A stretch of DNA of 64,000 bases from Paenibacillus sp. BIC5C1 (GTDB lineage Bacteria; Bacillota; Bacilli; Paenibacillales; Paenibacillaceae), in NCBI RefSeq assembly GCF_032399705.1, contig NZ_CP135922.1, positions 62,001-126,000 of the forward strand, in the 5' to 3' direction. Below the pieces are notes generated by a model. That model was given only the letters and a program-made list of their open reading frames with translations. It was not told the DNA's origin and ran no database searches. The position numbers were made by a program, and so were the translations under genes. Shown here piece by piece: positions 43,238-52,344 of this stretch. Numbering within the stretch: the stretch's first letter is position 1; each line of letters begins with the position of its first letter.

Positions 43238-45577
43238 TTGTCTATTAAAACGAAATTATCCATGATTATGTCGTGCTCAGTGCTCGTCATTTTGATTTTA
43301 AATATAGCACTGAGTTATTATACTACAGAAGAGAATCTAAGGCAGGACAGCGAAACCAAGATGGTGCTTACGGCCAAACAGATTGCAATCGCTGTCGAAC
43401 AGAGTCAGTCCAGTTCGGAATATGTAAAACGACAAATTGGGAACAATTTATGGCTGGCCTCAGTAATGGCAGCAGAAGAACTGGACCCGAATATTAATAA
43501 TATCACAAATGAAGACCTGGTTCGCATGAGCGAAAAAGTCGGTGTCTCCCACATTTCATTGATGGAGCAAACGGCTGATGATATTGTGGTTACCCGGTCT
43601 TCCGATCCAAAGGAGATTGGATTATCTACCAAATCCATGACTTACTGGTATCAGGCATTTAAACAGCTGTTCGAAAACCATCAGGTTACGATTTCACAGG
43701 GACAGAAATTAGACCATTTTTGGTCGGATGGATTCGAATACTCTACATCCAATCCGTCGGATGTTGATATCTGGGGTTACTATCATGATGGGAAAAGGAA
43801 TTACATAATCAATCCCTTCTATAATAATGCCGCTGTTGACGACTATGTGAAGATCTCTGGTCCAGACGAGATTTTGAATAAGATTCGTGAAGTGAATCCT
43901 TCTATTCTGGAGATTACAGGCATCAATCCATTGACCTTCGGTAGCTCGAGCATGAGCAATGACGGAAGGGATACAAACCACAATAAGTTGAATAACAGGC
44001 CAATTCGTTTCGGTACCTATCAATATGGTGCGGCAGAAGAGGATCACAAGGCGGTAGTACGGGCAATTCGTACTGGGCAGAATGTATCCTTTGTTAGTGA
44101 AACTCATGAACAGAAGGTGCTCAAAAGTTTTATTCCGATATTCACCCCCAATGAATCATCTTATGTGATTAGTATTGTTATGGACTATAAGCAAATATCC
44201 TCCATGGTATCGGAACAATTGGTTAGCCATGCCTCGATTTCACTTGTGTTACTGGAGATTGTGATCTTTGGCAGCTATTTGCTCGCAGGATACATTACGC
44301 GTCCTATTCAATCTATTCTGGGCAAAGTGAATGATGTAGCTGACGGTCACTTTGATTTCCGTTTGAAAGTGAGAAGGAAAGACGAATTGGGCCAATTAGC
44401 GAATCGCATTAATGCCATGATTCGTAATTTGGGCCATTATACGAATCGTCTGAAACAGATGTATGAAGAAAATCGTGCGGTAAAAGAACATTTGGAATCG
44501 ATCATTAACCAAACGGCAGATGCGATTCATATTACGGATCTGGATGGAAATGTTTTGCGGGTAAACCGTGCCTTTGAGCAGTTGTACGGCTGGCGCAGTC
44601 GTGAGGTAGAAGGCCGTAAGTTAAAAATTATCCCTCCTGGCACTGAAGAGGAGATGGAAGAGCAGCATGCCCAGTTGATTGAGGGTATGTCAATTACGTC
44701 CAATGAAACGACATGGATGAAGAAGGATGGTAGCCGTGTCGAAGTCAGCGTGAGTACAGCACCAGTCCGCGATGAAGCAGGCGAGATCACAGCACTGATC
44801 AGCGTTTCAAGAGATATTACCAGCCGTAACCGTATGGAGGAACTGCTTAGACGTTCCGAGAAACTGACGACCGTTGGTCAGCTGGCAGCGGGGGTTGCGC
44901 ACGAGATACGTAATCCGCTTACGACCCTACGTGGGTTTCTCCAGCTCCAACAAGAGACGAACAAGCTTAATCATCGTCACTTGGACTTGATGCTGTCCGA
45001 GTTGGATCGAATCAATCTTATTGTGGGTGAGTTTCTGATCCTGGCCAAACCACAGGCAGTTCATTTTCAGGAACGGGATATTCGCTTCATTCTGGGAGAT
45101 GTTATATCATTACTGGATAGCCAGGCGCATCTGCATGGTGTGGAGTTTGTATTAAATGCTTCATCCGATTCAGTTATGGTACATTGTGAAGAGAACCAGT
45201 TGAAGCAGGTCTTCATTAACTTGCTGAAGAACGGCATGGAGGCCATGCCAGACGGAGGTAATATTCGAATTAAACTTAATCAGGACATAGAGAATAGTCG
45301 GGTTCGGATTGAAATTAAGGATGAAGGCACTGGAATTCCAGAAGAACTGATGCCTAAGCTGGGGGAACCATTCTTTACAAGCAAGGAATCGGGAACAGGG
45401 CTTGGCCTGATGGTCAGCCAGCGCATTATTCAATCACATAAGGGCATGATGGATATCAAAAGCGTCATGAACAAGGGAACGACCGTCATTATCGAGCTGC
45501 CTGCTTCCCAACAGCAACCGGAGAGTATAGAGGAAGAGCATGAGACGGACAATGAACCTACAGACGAAGAGAAATAG
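43238..45577 (+). CDS. sensor histidine kinase (Cache-HAMP-PAS-HisKA-HATPase)
   Basis: A 779-residue membrane kinase. TM1 is at about residues 8-28; a large extracytoplasmic sensor region (about 30-325, Cache-like) follows; then TM2 at about 328-348, HAMP at 350-400, and a PAS domain at about 415-540 (HITDLDGNVLRVNRAFEQLYGW). HisKA has phospho-acceptor H555 in VAHEIRNPLTTLRGFLQL, and HATPase has NLLKNGMEAMP, DEGTGIPEEL and GTGLGLMVSQRIIQSHKG. The kinase core looks like the sporulation phosphorelay kinases (KinA-E). No response regulator is adjacent, which also fits a phosphorelay kinase. TTG 43238 follows GAGAGGTGA. Confidence 0.92.
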   Translation: MSIKTKLSMIMSCSVLVILILNIALSYYTTEENLRQDSETKMVLTAKQIAIAVEQSQSSSEYVKRQIGNNLWLASVMAAEELDPNINNITNEDLVRMSEKVGVSHISLMEQTADDIVVTRSSDPKEIGLSTKSMTYWYQAFKQLFENHQVTISQGQKLDHFWSDGFEYSTSNPSDVDIWGYYHDGKRNYIINPFYNNAAVDDYVKISGPDEILNKIREVNPSILEITGINPLTFGSSSMSNDGRDTNHNKLNNRPIRFGTYQYGAAEEDHKAVVRAIRTGQNVSFVSETHEQKVLKSFIPIFTPNESSYVISIVMDYKQISSMVSEQLVSHASISLVLLEIVIFGSYLLAGYITRPIQSILGKVNDVADGHFDFRLKVRRKDELGQLANRINAMIRNLGHYTNRLKQMYEENRAVKEHLESIINQTADAIHITDLDGNVLRVNRAFEQLYGWRSREVEGRKLKIIPPGTEEEMEEQHAQLIEGMSITSNETTWMKKDGSRVEVSVSTAPVRDEAGEITALISVSRDITSRNRMEELLRRSEKLTTVGQLAAGVAHEIRNPLTTLRGFLQLQQETNKLNHRHLDLMLSELDRINLIVGEFLILAKPQAVHFQERDIRFILGDVISLLDSQAHLHGVEFVLNASSDSVMVHCEENQLKQVFINLLKNGMEAMPDGGNIRIKLNQDIENSRVRIEIKDEGTGIPEELMPKLGEPFFTSKESGTGLGLMVSQRIIQSHKGMMDIKSVMNKGTTVIIELPASQQQPESIEEEHETDNEPTDEEK

Positions 45578-45595
45578 ACGAGGTGAGATTACCTT

Positions 45596-46297
45596 TTGCG
45601 TATTAATAAATTTATCAGTGAAACAGGTTTTTGTTCCCGTCGGGAAGCCGACAGATTGGTGGAAAGTGGGAAAGTAACAATTAATGGAGTCAAGGCAGAG
45701 CTGGGCAGTCAAGCTGAAGATGGCGATGATGTAAGAATTAATGGTCAACCTATTAAGGAAAAACGGAAACACGTATATATTGCGCTTAATAAACCTGTCG
45801 GAATAACCAGTACAACCGAACAGCATATTCAAGGGAATATCGTTGATTTTGTAGGGCACACAGAGCGAATTTTCCCAATTGGTCGCTTGGATAAGGATTC
45901 GGAAGGTTTGATTTTGATGACCAATGACGGTGATATCGTCAATCGAATTCTAAGGGCAGAAGGACGTCATGAGAAAGAATATATTGTCACCGTGGATCGT
46001 GCGGTAACGCCGAGTTTCTTAAGAGGCATGAGCACAGGAGTCAAGATCCTTGGCGAAATGACGCTGCCTTGTACGGTAACTCGTATATCAGAGCGGGTGT
46101 TCCGCATTATTCTGACGGAGGGGAAAAACCGTCAAATTCGCCGGATGTGCAGCGCATTTGGCTATGAGGTTCGGAAGTTGAAGCGAATTCGTATTATGAA
46201 CATTCATCTCGGTGAGCAGGCCACAGGGACCTGGAGAGAGCTGACACTGGCAGAAAAGTCTGAATTGAGCAGTTTGCTGGATTATAATATGGAATAA
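45596..46297 (+). CDS. pseudouridine synthase (RluB/RluE/RluF-like)
   Basis: Isomerises a uridine in rRNA to pseudouridine. It has 233 residues: an S4 RNA-binding domain (about 1-60: RINKFISETGFCSRREADRLVESG), then the RsuA-type catalytic domain with PIGRLDKDSEGLILMTNDG containing the catalytic Asp, and GKNRQIRRMCSAFGYEV. Start TTG 45596 follows GAGGTGAG. The exact target, 23S U2604/2605 or another, cannot be read from sequence. Confidence 0.93.
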   Translation: MRINKFISETGFCSRREADRLVESGKVTINGVKAELGSQAEDGDDVRINGQPIKEKRKHVYIALNKPVGITSTTEQHIQGNIVDFVGHTERIFPIGRLDKDSEGLILMTNDGDIVNRILRAEGRHEKEYIVTVDRAVTPSFLRGMSTGVKILGEMTLPCTVTRISERVFRIILTEGKNRQIRRMCSAFGYEVRKLKRIRIMNIHLGEQATGTWRELTLAEKSELSSLLDYNME

Positions 46298-46311
46298 ATG
46301 ATAATATCCAA

Positions 46312-46346
46312 GGCGCTGTTTTCCCTCAGGGGAAGCAGCGCTTTTT
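46312..46346 (+). terminator. terminator after the pseudouridine synthase gene
   Basis: GGCGCTG-TT-CCC/GGG-AAGCAGCGC stem, then TTTTT. Confidence 0.85.
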
Positions 46347-46361
46347 CATATCAGTGGATAG

Positions 46362-46397
46362 AAAAAAGCCACTCTCCTGTAATGAAGGAGAGTGACT
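46362..46397 (-). terminator. terminator after motB
   Basis: On the minus strand, CACTCTCCT/AGGAGAGTG around an 8-nt loop followed by a six-T run. Confidence 0.88.
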
Positions 46398-46429
46398 TAA
46401 GCATTAGTTTGATACAACGGAACAACTCT

Positions 46430-47245
46430 TTAGTTATCTTTTCCGACTGCTTTCACGGCTGTGTTGTTACTCTGATATTTCCGGATAATTGAAACTTCTA
46501 CCCGACGGTTTTGAGCTCGTCCAGCATCTGTTTGGTTGCTAGCGACTGGGTGATACTCTCCATAACCGCTAGGTGTGAACTTCGAAGGGTCCAGCGCCTC
46601 ATTCAATAACAGAATTTTGAGGAAATTCAGTGCTCGATCGGCACTCAAATCCCAGTTATCCTTATATTGGCTGTTCGAAATGGGAACATTATCAGTATGG
46701 CCAGACACAACGACTTCATATTCCGGGAACTCCTGCAGCATGCTCGAGATGGCTTTGGCCAGCGAGCGTGACTCTGGTTTAACATCAGCCCGGCCTGAGG
46801 AGAACAGGGCGTTATCACTAATCGTGATTTTGAGCTCCGACTGATTCAGTTTCGTATTCAGCTGATCGGAAAGCCCGTTTTTCTGAATATATTGATCAAG
46901 CCGTTTCTTGAGTTTCTCCAGATCTTCCTGTTCTTTCTGAGCCATCTGCGCATCTGTAATCTGAGCCGGTGTCTTCTTGATATCTTCGGGCTGCTGTTTG
47001 CTCTTACCCAAATCTATAGTAGATTCTGTAGGGTTCATGGAGGTATGATCCAGTACACCCGAACCACCATTTAATGCGCTGCTCAGTGCGGAAGCCATCT
47101 GTTCAAACTTCGTTGCATCTATAGAGCTCATAGAGAATAATGTGATAAACAGAGCGAGCAGCAACGTCATCAAGTCGGAGTAGGGAAGCAACCAGCTCTC
47201 GTCTATGTGCTCTTCATGCGGTTCGTGTTTTTTAGCCTTTTTCAC
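46430..47245 (-). CDS. motB: flagellar motor stator protein MotB
   Basis: Stator subunit anchored to peptidoglycan. It has 271 residues. A short cytoplasmic N-terminus leads to one TM helix (about 20-42) with the proton-binding D24 in LLPYSDLMTLL. A linker precedes the C-terminal OmpA-like domain (about 130-255; SGHTDNVPI, LSADRALNF, GYGEYHP). D24 and the tail favour a proton-type MotB, although MotS-type sodium stators are similar. The start overlaps the motA end by 14 nt. Confidence 0.95.
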   Translation of the reverse strand: MKKAKKHEPHEEHIDESWLLPYSDLMTLLLALFITLFSMSSIDATKFEQMASALSSALNGGSGVLDHTSMNPTESTIDLGKSKQQPEDIKKTPAQITDAQMAQKEQEDLEKLKKRLDQYIQKNGLSDQLNTKLNQSELKITISDNALFSSGRADVKPESRSLAKAISSMLQEFPEYEVVVSGHTDNVPISNSQYKDNWDLSADRALNFLKILLLNEALDPSKFTPSGYGEYHPVASNQTDAGRAQNRRVEVSIIRKYQSNNTAVKAVGKDN

Positions 47246-48032
47246 CTGATGAGCCCTCCTTCTCTTCCAACTGTCTACGTTCGGAAGGTGTCAGGAATAC
47301 AGATAATTTTTGGTTAATGGCAATGGTGGATACACCGGATTGTATGGATAACAAGCCTTCAACCATCATCAGCTTGATTTCCATCTCTTTTTTGGACATC
47401 CGCTTCAGTTTATTGGACATTGGATGCCACAACACGTAACCACTAAAGATACCGAGAAGTGTTGCGATAAACGCCGCTGCAATCGCATGCGAGAGCTTTT
47501 CCATATCACTGAGATCGGCAAGCGCTGCGATGAGACCTACAACGGCCCCGAGTACCCCGAGCGTTGGTGCATACATCCCCGCTTGGGCGAAGATCAATGC
47601 ACCTCCACGATGGCGCTCTTCTGTAGCATGAATATCTTCCATGAGTACATCACTTACAAATTCCTGATCATTGCCGTCAATAATCATACGCATACCGCCG
47701 CGCAGGAACTGATCATCAATATCTTCGACTTTCGATTCAAGTGCGAGCAAACCTTCACGACGGGTAGTGGAAGCCCAGTCCATAAATGTGCCGATTAGAG
47801 AAACACGGTCAATCAGTTGTTGCTTTTTGAACAGTACCCCGAAAAGCTTGGGGATTTTTTTAACTTCAGACATGGGAAACGCCATGAAAATAGTTGCTGC
47901 CGTACCAACAAAAATAATAACGTAGGCTGCCGGGTTGTTAACCAGGTTGATTAGGGGCGCACCCTTCAGGAACATACCCAATACAAGTGAAACCAGCCCT
48001 AAAACTAGTCCGATAATCGTTGAAATTTCCAT
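47232..48032 (-). CDS. motA: flagellar motor stator protein MotA
   Basis: Proton channel partner of MotB and the part that contacts the rotor. ATG 48032 gives 266 residues, close to Bacillus MotA; GAGGTG lies 5 nt upstream, and an earlier in-frame extension is too close to that site. Four TM helices: about 3-22, 33-51, 147-168 and 180-202. Conserved text GMYAPTLGVLGAVVGLI and the cytoplasmic loop with charged residues (STTRREGLLALE) are typical. No sigma-D promoter could be defined upstream. Confidence 0.95.
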   Translation of the reverse strand: MEISTIIGLVLGLVSLVLGMFLKGAPLINLVNNPAAYVIIFVGTAATIFMAFPMSEVKKIPKLFGVLFKKQQLIDRVSLIGTFMDWASTTRREGLLALESKVEDIDDQFLRGGMRMIIDGNDQEFVSDVLMEDIHATEERHRGGALIFAQAGMYAPTLGVLGAVVGLIAALADLSDMEKLSHAIAAAFIATLLGIFSGYVLWHPMSNKLKRMSKKEMEIKLMMVEGLLSIQSGVSTIAINQKLSVFLTPSERRQLEEKEGSSGEKG

Positions 48033-48266
48033 CATACACCTCATCCATGAGATAAAATTGAATCCTTTCAAGCGGCTTTATTCGGGCTTCCGGACGAACG
48101 TTACACCGCAATCCGTTTAATGTTAGGCATCCTTTAGGGTTGCAGAAACAGTTAAAACGGTCATGTATAGTATTTATCGACCAGATGGCCTTTTTTTTTA
48201 AGGGTTATTTTCAGGTATAATAAGAACAAATCTGCTCCTTAGGGGCTAAATAGGAGTGAAAAGCCA

Positions 48267-48560
48267 ATGGGCGTAAAGCATGGACGGGATTATGAAGGAA
48301 TATTGACAGATTTGACAGAGGCTATAGGACGAATACCGGACCGCTATGTTTTCTTTGAGATGGATGAGGAAGAATGGTCACGCCTTGGTGTAACAGAGCA
48401 ACTCGAAGTGGATGAGGCGCTCGCGGAAGATCTGTTCTACGCGCTAGGTGAGGAGTCGGTCATTCCGGTAGGAAGTGGAGTGGTCATTCATGACAAGGAT
48501 CAGCACCGAATTCATATCTTAATTGGGGAAGAAGAGCTGACTTTTGTACCTCTCATTTAG
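48267..48560 (+). CDS. hypothetical protein (97 aa)
   Basis: An acidic, soluble 97-residue protein with no recognised domain. It reads GRIPDRYVFFEMDEEEWSRLG in the first half and has a GSGVVIHDKDQHRIHI strand pair near the end. A TATAAT at 48216-48221 might be its -10, but no good -35 is seen. TAGGAGTGAAAAGCC supplies a ribosome site before ATG 48267. Confidence 0.75.
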   Translation: MGVKHGRDYEGILTDLTEAIGRIPDRYVFFEMDEEEWSRLGVTEQLEVDEALAEDLFYALGEESVIPVGSGVVIHDKDQHRIHILIGEEELTFVPLI

Positions 48561-48813
48561 TATGCTCCCATAAGATATTTGGTACGGAAACCTGAGTTGG
48601 AGAATCTCCCTAAAGCCTTATGGTTAGTGGATCTAGCGCCATTTGTACTATTGGAATTTGAGGCTTGTCCGTGGTAAGATGATAGTCATGAAACGGGCGA
48701 ACCGCAGGGCGGTGGACCTATGCGTTTGGATTGCTATGGGTAGCACCAAAGGTTTCGGTGGCAGCATGGACAGTTGTCTGTGATGAGCCATCATATGGGG
48801 AGGAAGATAACGT

Positions 48814-49110
48814 ATGGTTTTTACGCAAGAGGAAGTCGAAGCTCATCTGGGAAGGCTGGAAGGCTGGGAACTGGAAGAGGGACGATGGATTGTCCGCAAG
48901 TTCGTATTTTCCAACTACATGAAAGGGATTGCATTTGTGGATGAGGTCGCAGCGATTTCGGAAGCATTCAATCATCATCCTTTCATTACGATTGACTATA
49001 CAACGGTCACACTGCGTCTCACGTCGTGGGATGAAGGTGGCATCACATCTGTAGATATTAAAGAAGCACAACAATATAATGAGGCTTTTGAAAAAATGAG
49101 GTCGGAATAA
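48814..49110 (+). CDS. 4a-hydroxytetrahydrobiopterin (pterin-4a-carbinolamine) dehydratase
   Basis: A 98-residue PCD/DCoH-family enzyme that recycles hydroxylated pterin cofactors. The family motif is visible as AFNHHPFITIDYTTVTLRLTSW (His-His-Pro...Tyr). ATG 48814 follows GGGAGGAAG. No pterin-dependent hydroxylase is adjacent. It lies 30 nt before rbsK. Confidence 0.92.
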   Translation: MVFTQEEVEAHLGRLEGWELEEGRWIVRKFVFSNYMKGIAFVDEVAAISEAFNHHPFITIDYTTVTLRLTSWDEGGITSVDIKEAQQYNEAFEKMRSE

Positions 49111-49140
49111 CCTGGATCGGTTATTATCGCACTACCGGAA

Positions 49141-50142
49141 ATGAGTGAAACATACATGTCAGACGATAATCAGAACAAACCTCTTATTGCTGTCGTAGGC
49201 AGCCTTAATATGGATCTGGTGGTGAAGACGGACATCATTCCTGAGGAAGGCGAGACGGTGAGCGGGGAGGAACTGCATTATTTGGCCGGGGGCAAAGGCG
49301 CTAATCAGGCGGTTGCTGCTGCACGACTGGGCGGACAGACAACGATGGTTGGTGCGGTAGGTTCGGATGGTTTTGGTGAACGCCTACTGCACAGTCTAAC
49401 GGAAAGCGGGGCGGATGCCTCGCAAGTTCGCATTCTCGATGATACTGTTACTGGTACGGCCTCCATCTGGCTCTCCAAAGGAGATAACCGGATTATTGTT
49501 ATTCCTGGAGCGAATGGGCAGGTTGTGCCTGCGATGCTGGAAGAGGCGGATACGGTAAAAAGCCTGACTGCAGCCGCAGCGGTGCTGCTGCAGCTGGAGA
49601 TCCCGCTGCCTGCGGTCACCCGCGCCGCCCAACTGGCGGCTGAAGGCAGCGCATTGGTGGTGCTCAACCCGGCACCTGCTGTGCCGGGTCTGCCCCAGGA
49701 GCTGCTGCGGTGCGTCGACGTCATTACGCCGAACCGCAGCGAGCTCGCCGTGCTCACCGGCCGGGATGATCTCCGGCCGGAAGACGTGGATGCGGCGGTC
49801 GCAGAGCTCGCCGCATCCCTCGGGGCCGCTGTCGTCACGACGCTCGGCCCCGAGGGGGCTGTGTACGCGGCAGCGCCTAACGGCCGCGTACAGGCAGGGC
49901 GAGCCGGCGCGTGCCGTGCGCCCGGCTACGCCGTAAGCGCCGTCGACACGACCGGCGCTGGCGATTGCTTCAACGGCGCGCTGGCAGTAGCCCTCGCGCG
50001 CGGAGAGACGCTGGACGCGGCGGTAAGCTTCGCCATGGGCGCAGCCGCGTTGTCCGTGACGAAGCTCGGCGCCCAGTCCGGGATGCCGTCCGCACGTGAA
50101 GTGCAGGCTTTTCTTGCCGAGCAGAAGGCAAAGGCCCAGTAG
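49141..50142 (+). CDS. rbsK: ribokinase
   Basis: PfkB-family kinase that phosphorylates D-ribose at O5. It has 333 residues. N-terminal GSLNMDLV and GGKGANQAVAAARLGG form the sugar-binding part, and the C-terminal DTTGAGDCFNGALA has the catalytic Asp and anion hole. No rbs transport genes are adjacent. ATG 49141 lacks a clear ribosome site; ATG 49156 is an alternative. Base composition changes sharply inside the gene: 49141-49200 is 24/60 G+C, whereas 49741-49860 is 89/120. The protein still reads as one intact ribokinase. Confidence 0.9.
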   Translation: MSETYMSDDNQNKPLIAVVGSLNMDLVVKTDIIPEEGETVSGEELHYLAGGKGANQAVAAARLGGQTTMVGAVGSDGFGERLLHSLTESGADASQVRILDDTVTGTASIWLSKGDNRIIVIPGANGQVVPAMLEEADTVKSLTAAAAVLLQLEIPLPAVTRAAQLAAEGSALVVLNPAPAVPGLPQELLRCVDVITPNRSELAVLTGRDDLRPEDVDAAVAELAASLGAAVVTTLGPEGAVYAAAPNGRVQAGRAGACRAPGYAVSAVDTTGAGDCFNGALAVALARGETLDAAVSFAMGAAALSVTKLGAQSGMPSAREVQAFLAEQKAKAQ

Positions 50143-50469
50143 TCTATGCATGCTTTAGCTGAATCAGAGGCGGTAGGTGGGATGAGCCACTGCAACAGAG
50201 GAGCATTAGCGTGGTATACGTTTTCATCCAAGCATCCCATCCCTGAAATGAGCAAGAGGCTCTTACTTCCCAGTACGGGAGAGTAAGAGCCTCTTCTCTG
50301 TATGACCATTGATAAATCCAGCAACCCTGAAAGACGAATAAGGGTTGCCTACGTGTGCGTCAAGCGTCAGCGTGGTTTATAGCATGCTTAAAGAGCAGGA
50401 GGTGACTAAAGCCACCACACTCTCTATACCTGCAACTCTCCACAATCTGAACGCCTGGGGCGTCTTGGA
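50143..50469. other. rbsK-cytochrome intergenic region
   Basis: 327 bases without a supported gene. The only feature I see is the long stem-loop at 50254-50295. Confidence 0.6.
50254..50295. terminator. stem-loop between convergent rbsK and cytochrome genes
   Basis: AAGAGGCTCTTACT pairs with AGTAAGAGCCTCTT, extended by CCC/GGG. There is no strong T run on either strand, so termination is probable rather than certain. Confidence 0.6.
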
Positions 50470-50829
50470 TTACTTCTTCTCCGCCAGCCACATCGCAATA
50501 TTCGCGATTTCTTCATCCTTCAGCTTGTCTTTGAACGAAGGCATGCCGCCGCTTTTACCTTTGACGATGGTCGTATAAATCTTCTCCACATCGTCCTGGC
50601 TGCCAATCTTCTGCAGACTAGGGCCCATGCCCCCTTGAAGCTGATCACCGTGGCAGGTAATACAGTTTGCTTTGACCAGTGCCTCGGCCTGTCCTGCATC
50701 CATTGTAACTTGCGGCATCGTCGGTTTCGCTTCTTCAGCAACTTCCTCTTTCCCTGGAAGCGTAAACATTAGTACAATAGCTAAAGCGCACGCTGCAAAA
50801 AATACCCCGCTCATGATCCATTTGTGCAT
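50470..50829 (-). CDS. membrane-anchored c-type cytochrome (CccA/c550-like)
   Basis: A 119-residue monoheme cytochrome for electron transfer outside the membrane. An N-terminal TM helix (about residues 5-24) is followed by a linker and the heme domain with C56-I-T-C59-H60 and axial M96 in GGMPSF. No lipobox cysteine precedes the domain, so it is anchored by the helix. ATG 50829 has GGAGGGG upstream. It stands alone; no oxidase genes are nearby. Confidence 0.92.
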   Translation of the reverse strand: MHKWIMSGVFFAACALAIVLMFTLPGKEEVAEEAKPTMPQVTMDAGQAEALVKANCITCHGDQLQGGMGPSLQKIGSQDDVEKIYTTIVKGKSGGMPSFKDKLKDEEIANIAMWLAEKK

Positions 50830-50979
50830 CCCTTATGTCCCCTCCAGAATGAAAGATCATCTAACTTGAAACTATCCATATCATTATAACGGAACCTGTA
50901 GTGACATCATAGCATTTTGTGGTAATTTTTTGAACTAATCACATAACAGGGGACTTTTTAGGGTGATTTTAAGCCTTAT

Positions 50980-51474
50980 TTACCCGCGAGGACCCTCATA
51001 GACCATGCAGTAAAAAGGTTGCAAACCACTCGGCGTCTGTCGTTCATATGTATCCTGCGTAACAAATCCGGCTTTAAGATAGACGCGAATGGCCCGGTCA
51101 TTCCAGGTCAGAACTTCCAGATCAATTTCGTTTGCAGGGTTCCGGCGAATGGCTTCCTGCACAATGGCCGATACAAAAGCCTTCCCTTGTCCATGACCAC
51201 AGCGTTCAGGGTGCATACCCAGACCAATGCGGGTGACACCTTCAAGCGGGAAATATTGAGCGAAACCGCAAATCTGCTGATCCTCTCCCAGCACTACCGC
51301 ATATTGTTCCTTCCGCAGCTGGGGATCGCCGAATTCTACTTCAAGTGCTTTCATCTGCTCCCAGGGCAGCCAGCTATAAATATTATAAGGGGGGTCATAC
51401 TGCCAATCGCAGATGAGCTCCGCATGTTCTTCTTGCATGGGCACAACGTGAAACGTCACAGGGGCTTCATCCAT
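50980..51474 (-). CDS. GNAT-family acetyltransferase
   Basis: ATG 51474 gives 164 residues and has GAGAGGAGC 10 nt upstream; the frame is open 10 codons further. Acetyl-CoA loop: IGLGMHPERCGHGQGKAFV. The C-terminus has LEVLTWNDRAIRVYLKAGF, as in GNATs. Substrate unknown. The N-terminal half (WQYDPPYNIYSWLPW) resembles members annotated as acting on small molecules or proteins. Confidence 0.87.
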   Translation of the reverse strand: MDEAPVTFHVVPMQEEHAELICDWQYDPPYNIYSWLPWEQMKALEVEFGDPQLRKEQYAVVLGEDQQICGFAQYFPLEGVTRIGLGMHPERCGHGQGKAFVSAIVQEAIRRNPANEIDLEVLTWNDRAIRVYLKAGFVTQDTYERQTPSGLQPFYCMVYEGPRG

Positions 51475-51867
51475 ACAACTGTACGCTCCTCTCATTGTGA
51501 ACAAGCTATAATGATTCTGATTTGTCCATATACATATGTCATTCCGTATCTAAGCTTGTTTCCACTCTACAAAAGAGGTGTTCATTTGGCAAGCCCCCGT
51601 TTTAGAAAAAAAAGTGAAACAAAAGTTCCGGTAATTTCGTTTATATTATAGTGGGATGGGTAAAAACATTATAAGAGCACGGACGAAGCAACAAAAAATA
51701 GCTCAAAAAAAGTTAAAGTTAGATTTGATAGCTGTCTCGAATACGTTAAAGGAAACGAAGCACAAAAAAACCGCCGGACACATTCCTGCGGAGAATGTAC
51801 CAGACGGTTCTATTATGCTTCGTTACAGTAGTGTTATTGTTACAGCATGACGTTGCTCAGCTTGTCC
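51475..51867. other. intergenic region with nlpC terminator
   Basis: 393 bases. The leftmost part must hold the promoter of the acetyltransferase on the minus strand. Apart from the minus-strand terminator at 51764-51809 nothing was recognised. Confidence 0.5.
51764..51809 (-). terminator. terminator after the NlpC/P60 gene
   Basis: On the minus strand, ACCGTC-GG-ACATTC pairs with GAATGT-CC-GGCGGT around TCCGCAG, then seven T. Confidence 0.8.
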
Positions 51868-52338
51868 CTAGTCGATGGCCAATGTCTCATATGCGTCCGT
51901 GCTCATAATGCGTTTAGCGCCAACATAGCGGTTAGCCCAGTAGCTTTCGCTTAATGCGCTAATTGTAACTCCTTTGGAAGAAGAAGAGTGTGCAAACTTT
52001 CCATCCCCTACAAAGATACCAACGTGTGAAACCCCTTTGCCCGTTGTATTGAAGAATACCAGATCACCTGGTCTCATTTCCATACGGGATACTGAATCAC
52101 CCATGTCGAATTGCGAACTCGATTGGCGAGCCAAATCAATACCCAGCTTGTCGAATACATAACTTGTAAACCCAGAGCAGTCAAAGCCGTTAAGCGTTGT
52201 TCCTCCGCTTTTGTATGTAGTTCCCATTGCCGAATCAATGACTTGGTCCATTTTTGAATCTGCGAATGCGCTGCCTGCTCCAAGCGATAATGCGAATGTG
52301 ATGCTGAGTACAGCTGCGGTTAATTTCTTTTTAAACAA
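51868..52338 (-). CDS. secreted NlpC/P60 peptidoglycan hydrolase
   Basis: Cell-wall endopeptidase of 156 residues. A signal peptide (about residues 1-26) is followed by a single NlpC/P60 domain: catalytic C54 in GFDCSGF, H105 in SHVGIF, and H117 as the third polar residue. No SH3 or LysM module is present. TTG 52338 is chosen because GGAAGGGG sits 8 nt upstream. A ydaO-type c-di-AMP riboswitch lies just upstream, so expression should fall when c-di-AMP is high; this link is known for this enzyme class. Confidence 0.92.
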   Translation of the reverse strand: MFKKKLTAAVLSITFALSLGAGSAFADSKMDQVIDSAMGTTYKSGGTTLNGFDCSGFTSYVFDKLGIDLARQSSSQFDMGDSVSRMEMRPGDLVFFNTTGKGVSHVGIFVGDGKFAHSSSSKGVTISALSESYWANRYVGAKRIMSTDAYETLAID

Positions 52339-52344
52339 GAGATA

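Noticed and set aside
49305..50151. Long minus-strand frames opposite rbsK
   Set aside because: They come from the high GC content of rbsK; the plus-strand product is a clear ribokinase.
51656..51850. Plus-strand frame of 64 codons between the acetyltransferase and NlpC/P60 genes
   Set aside because: It has no ribosome site, and its second half is the minus-strand terminator of the NlpC/P60 gene.
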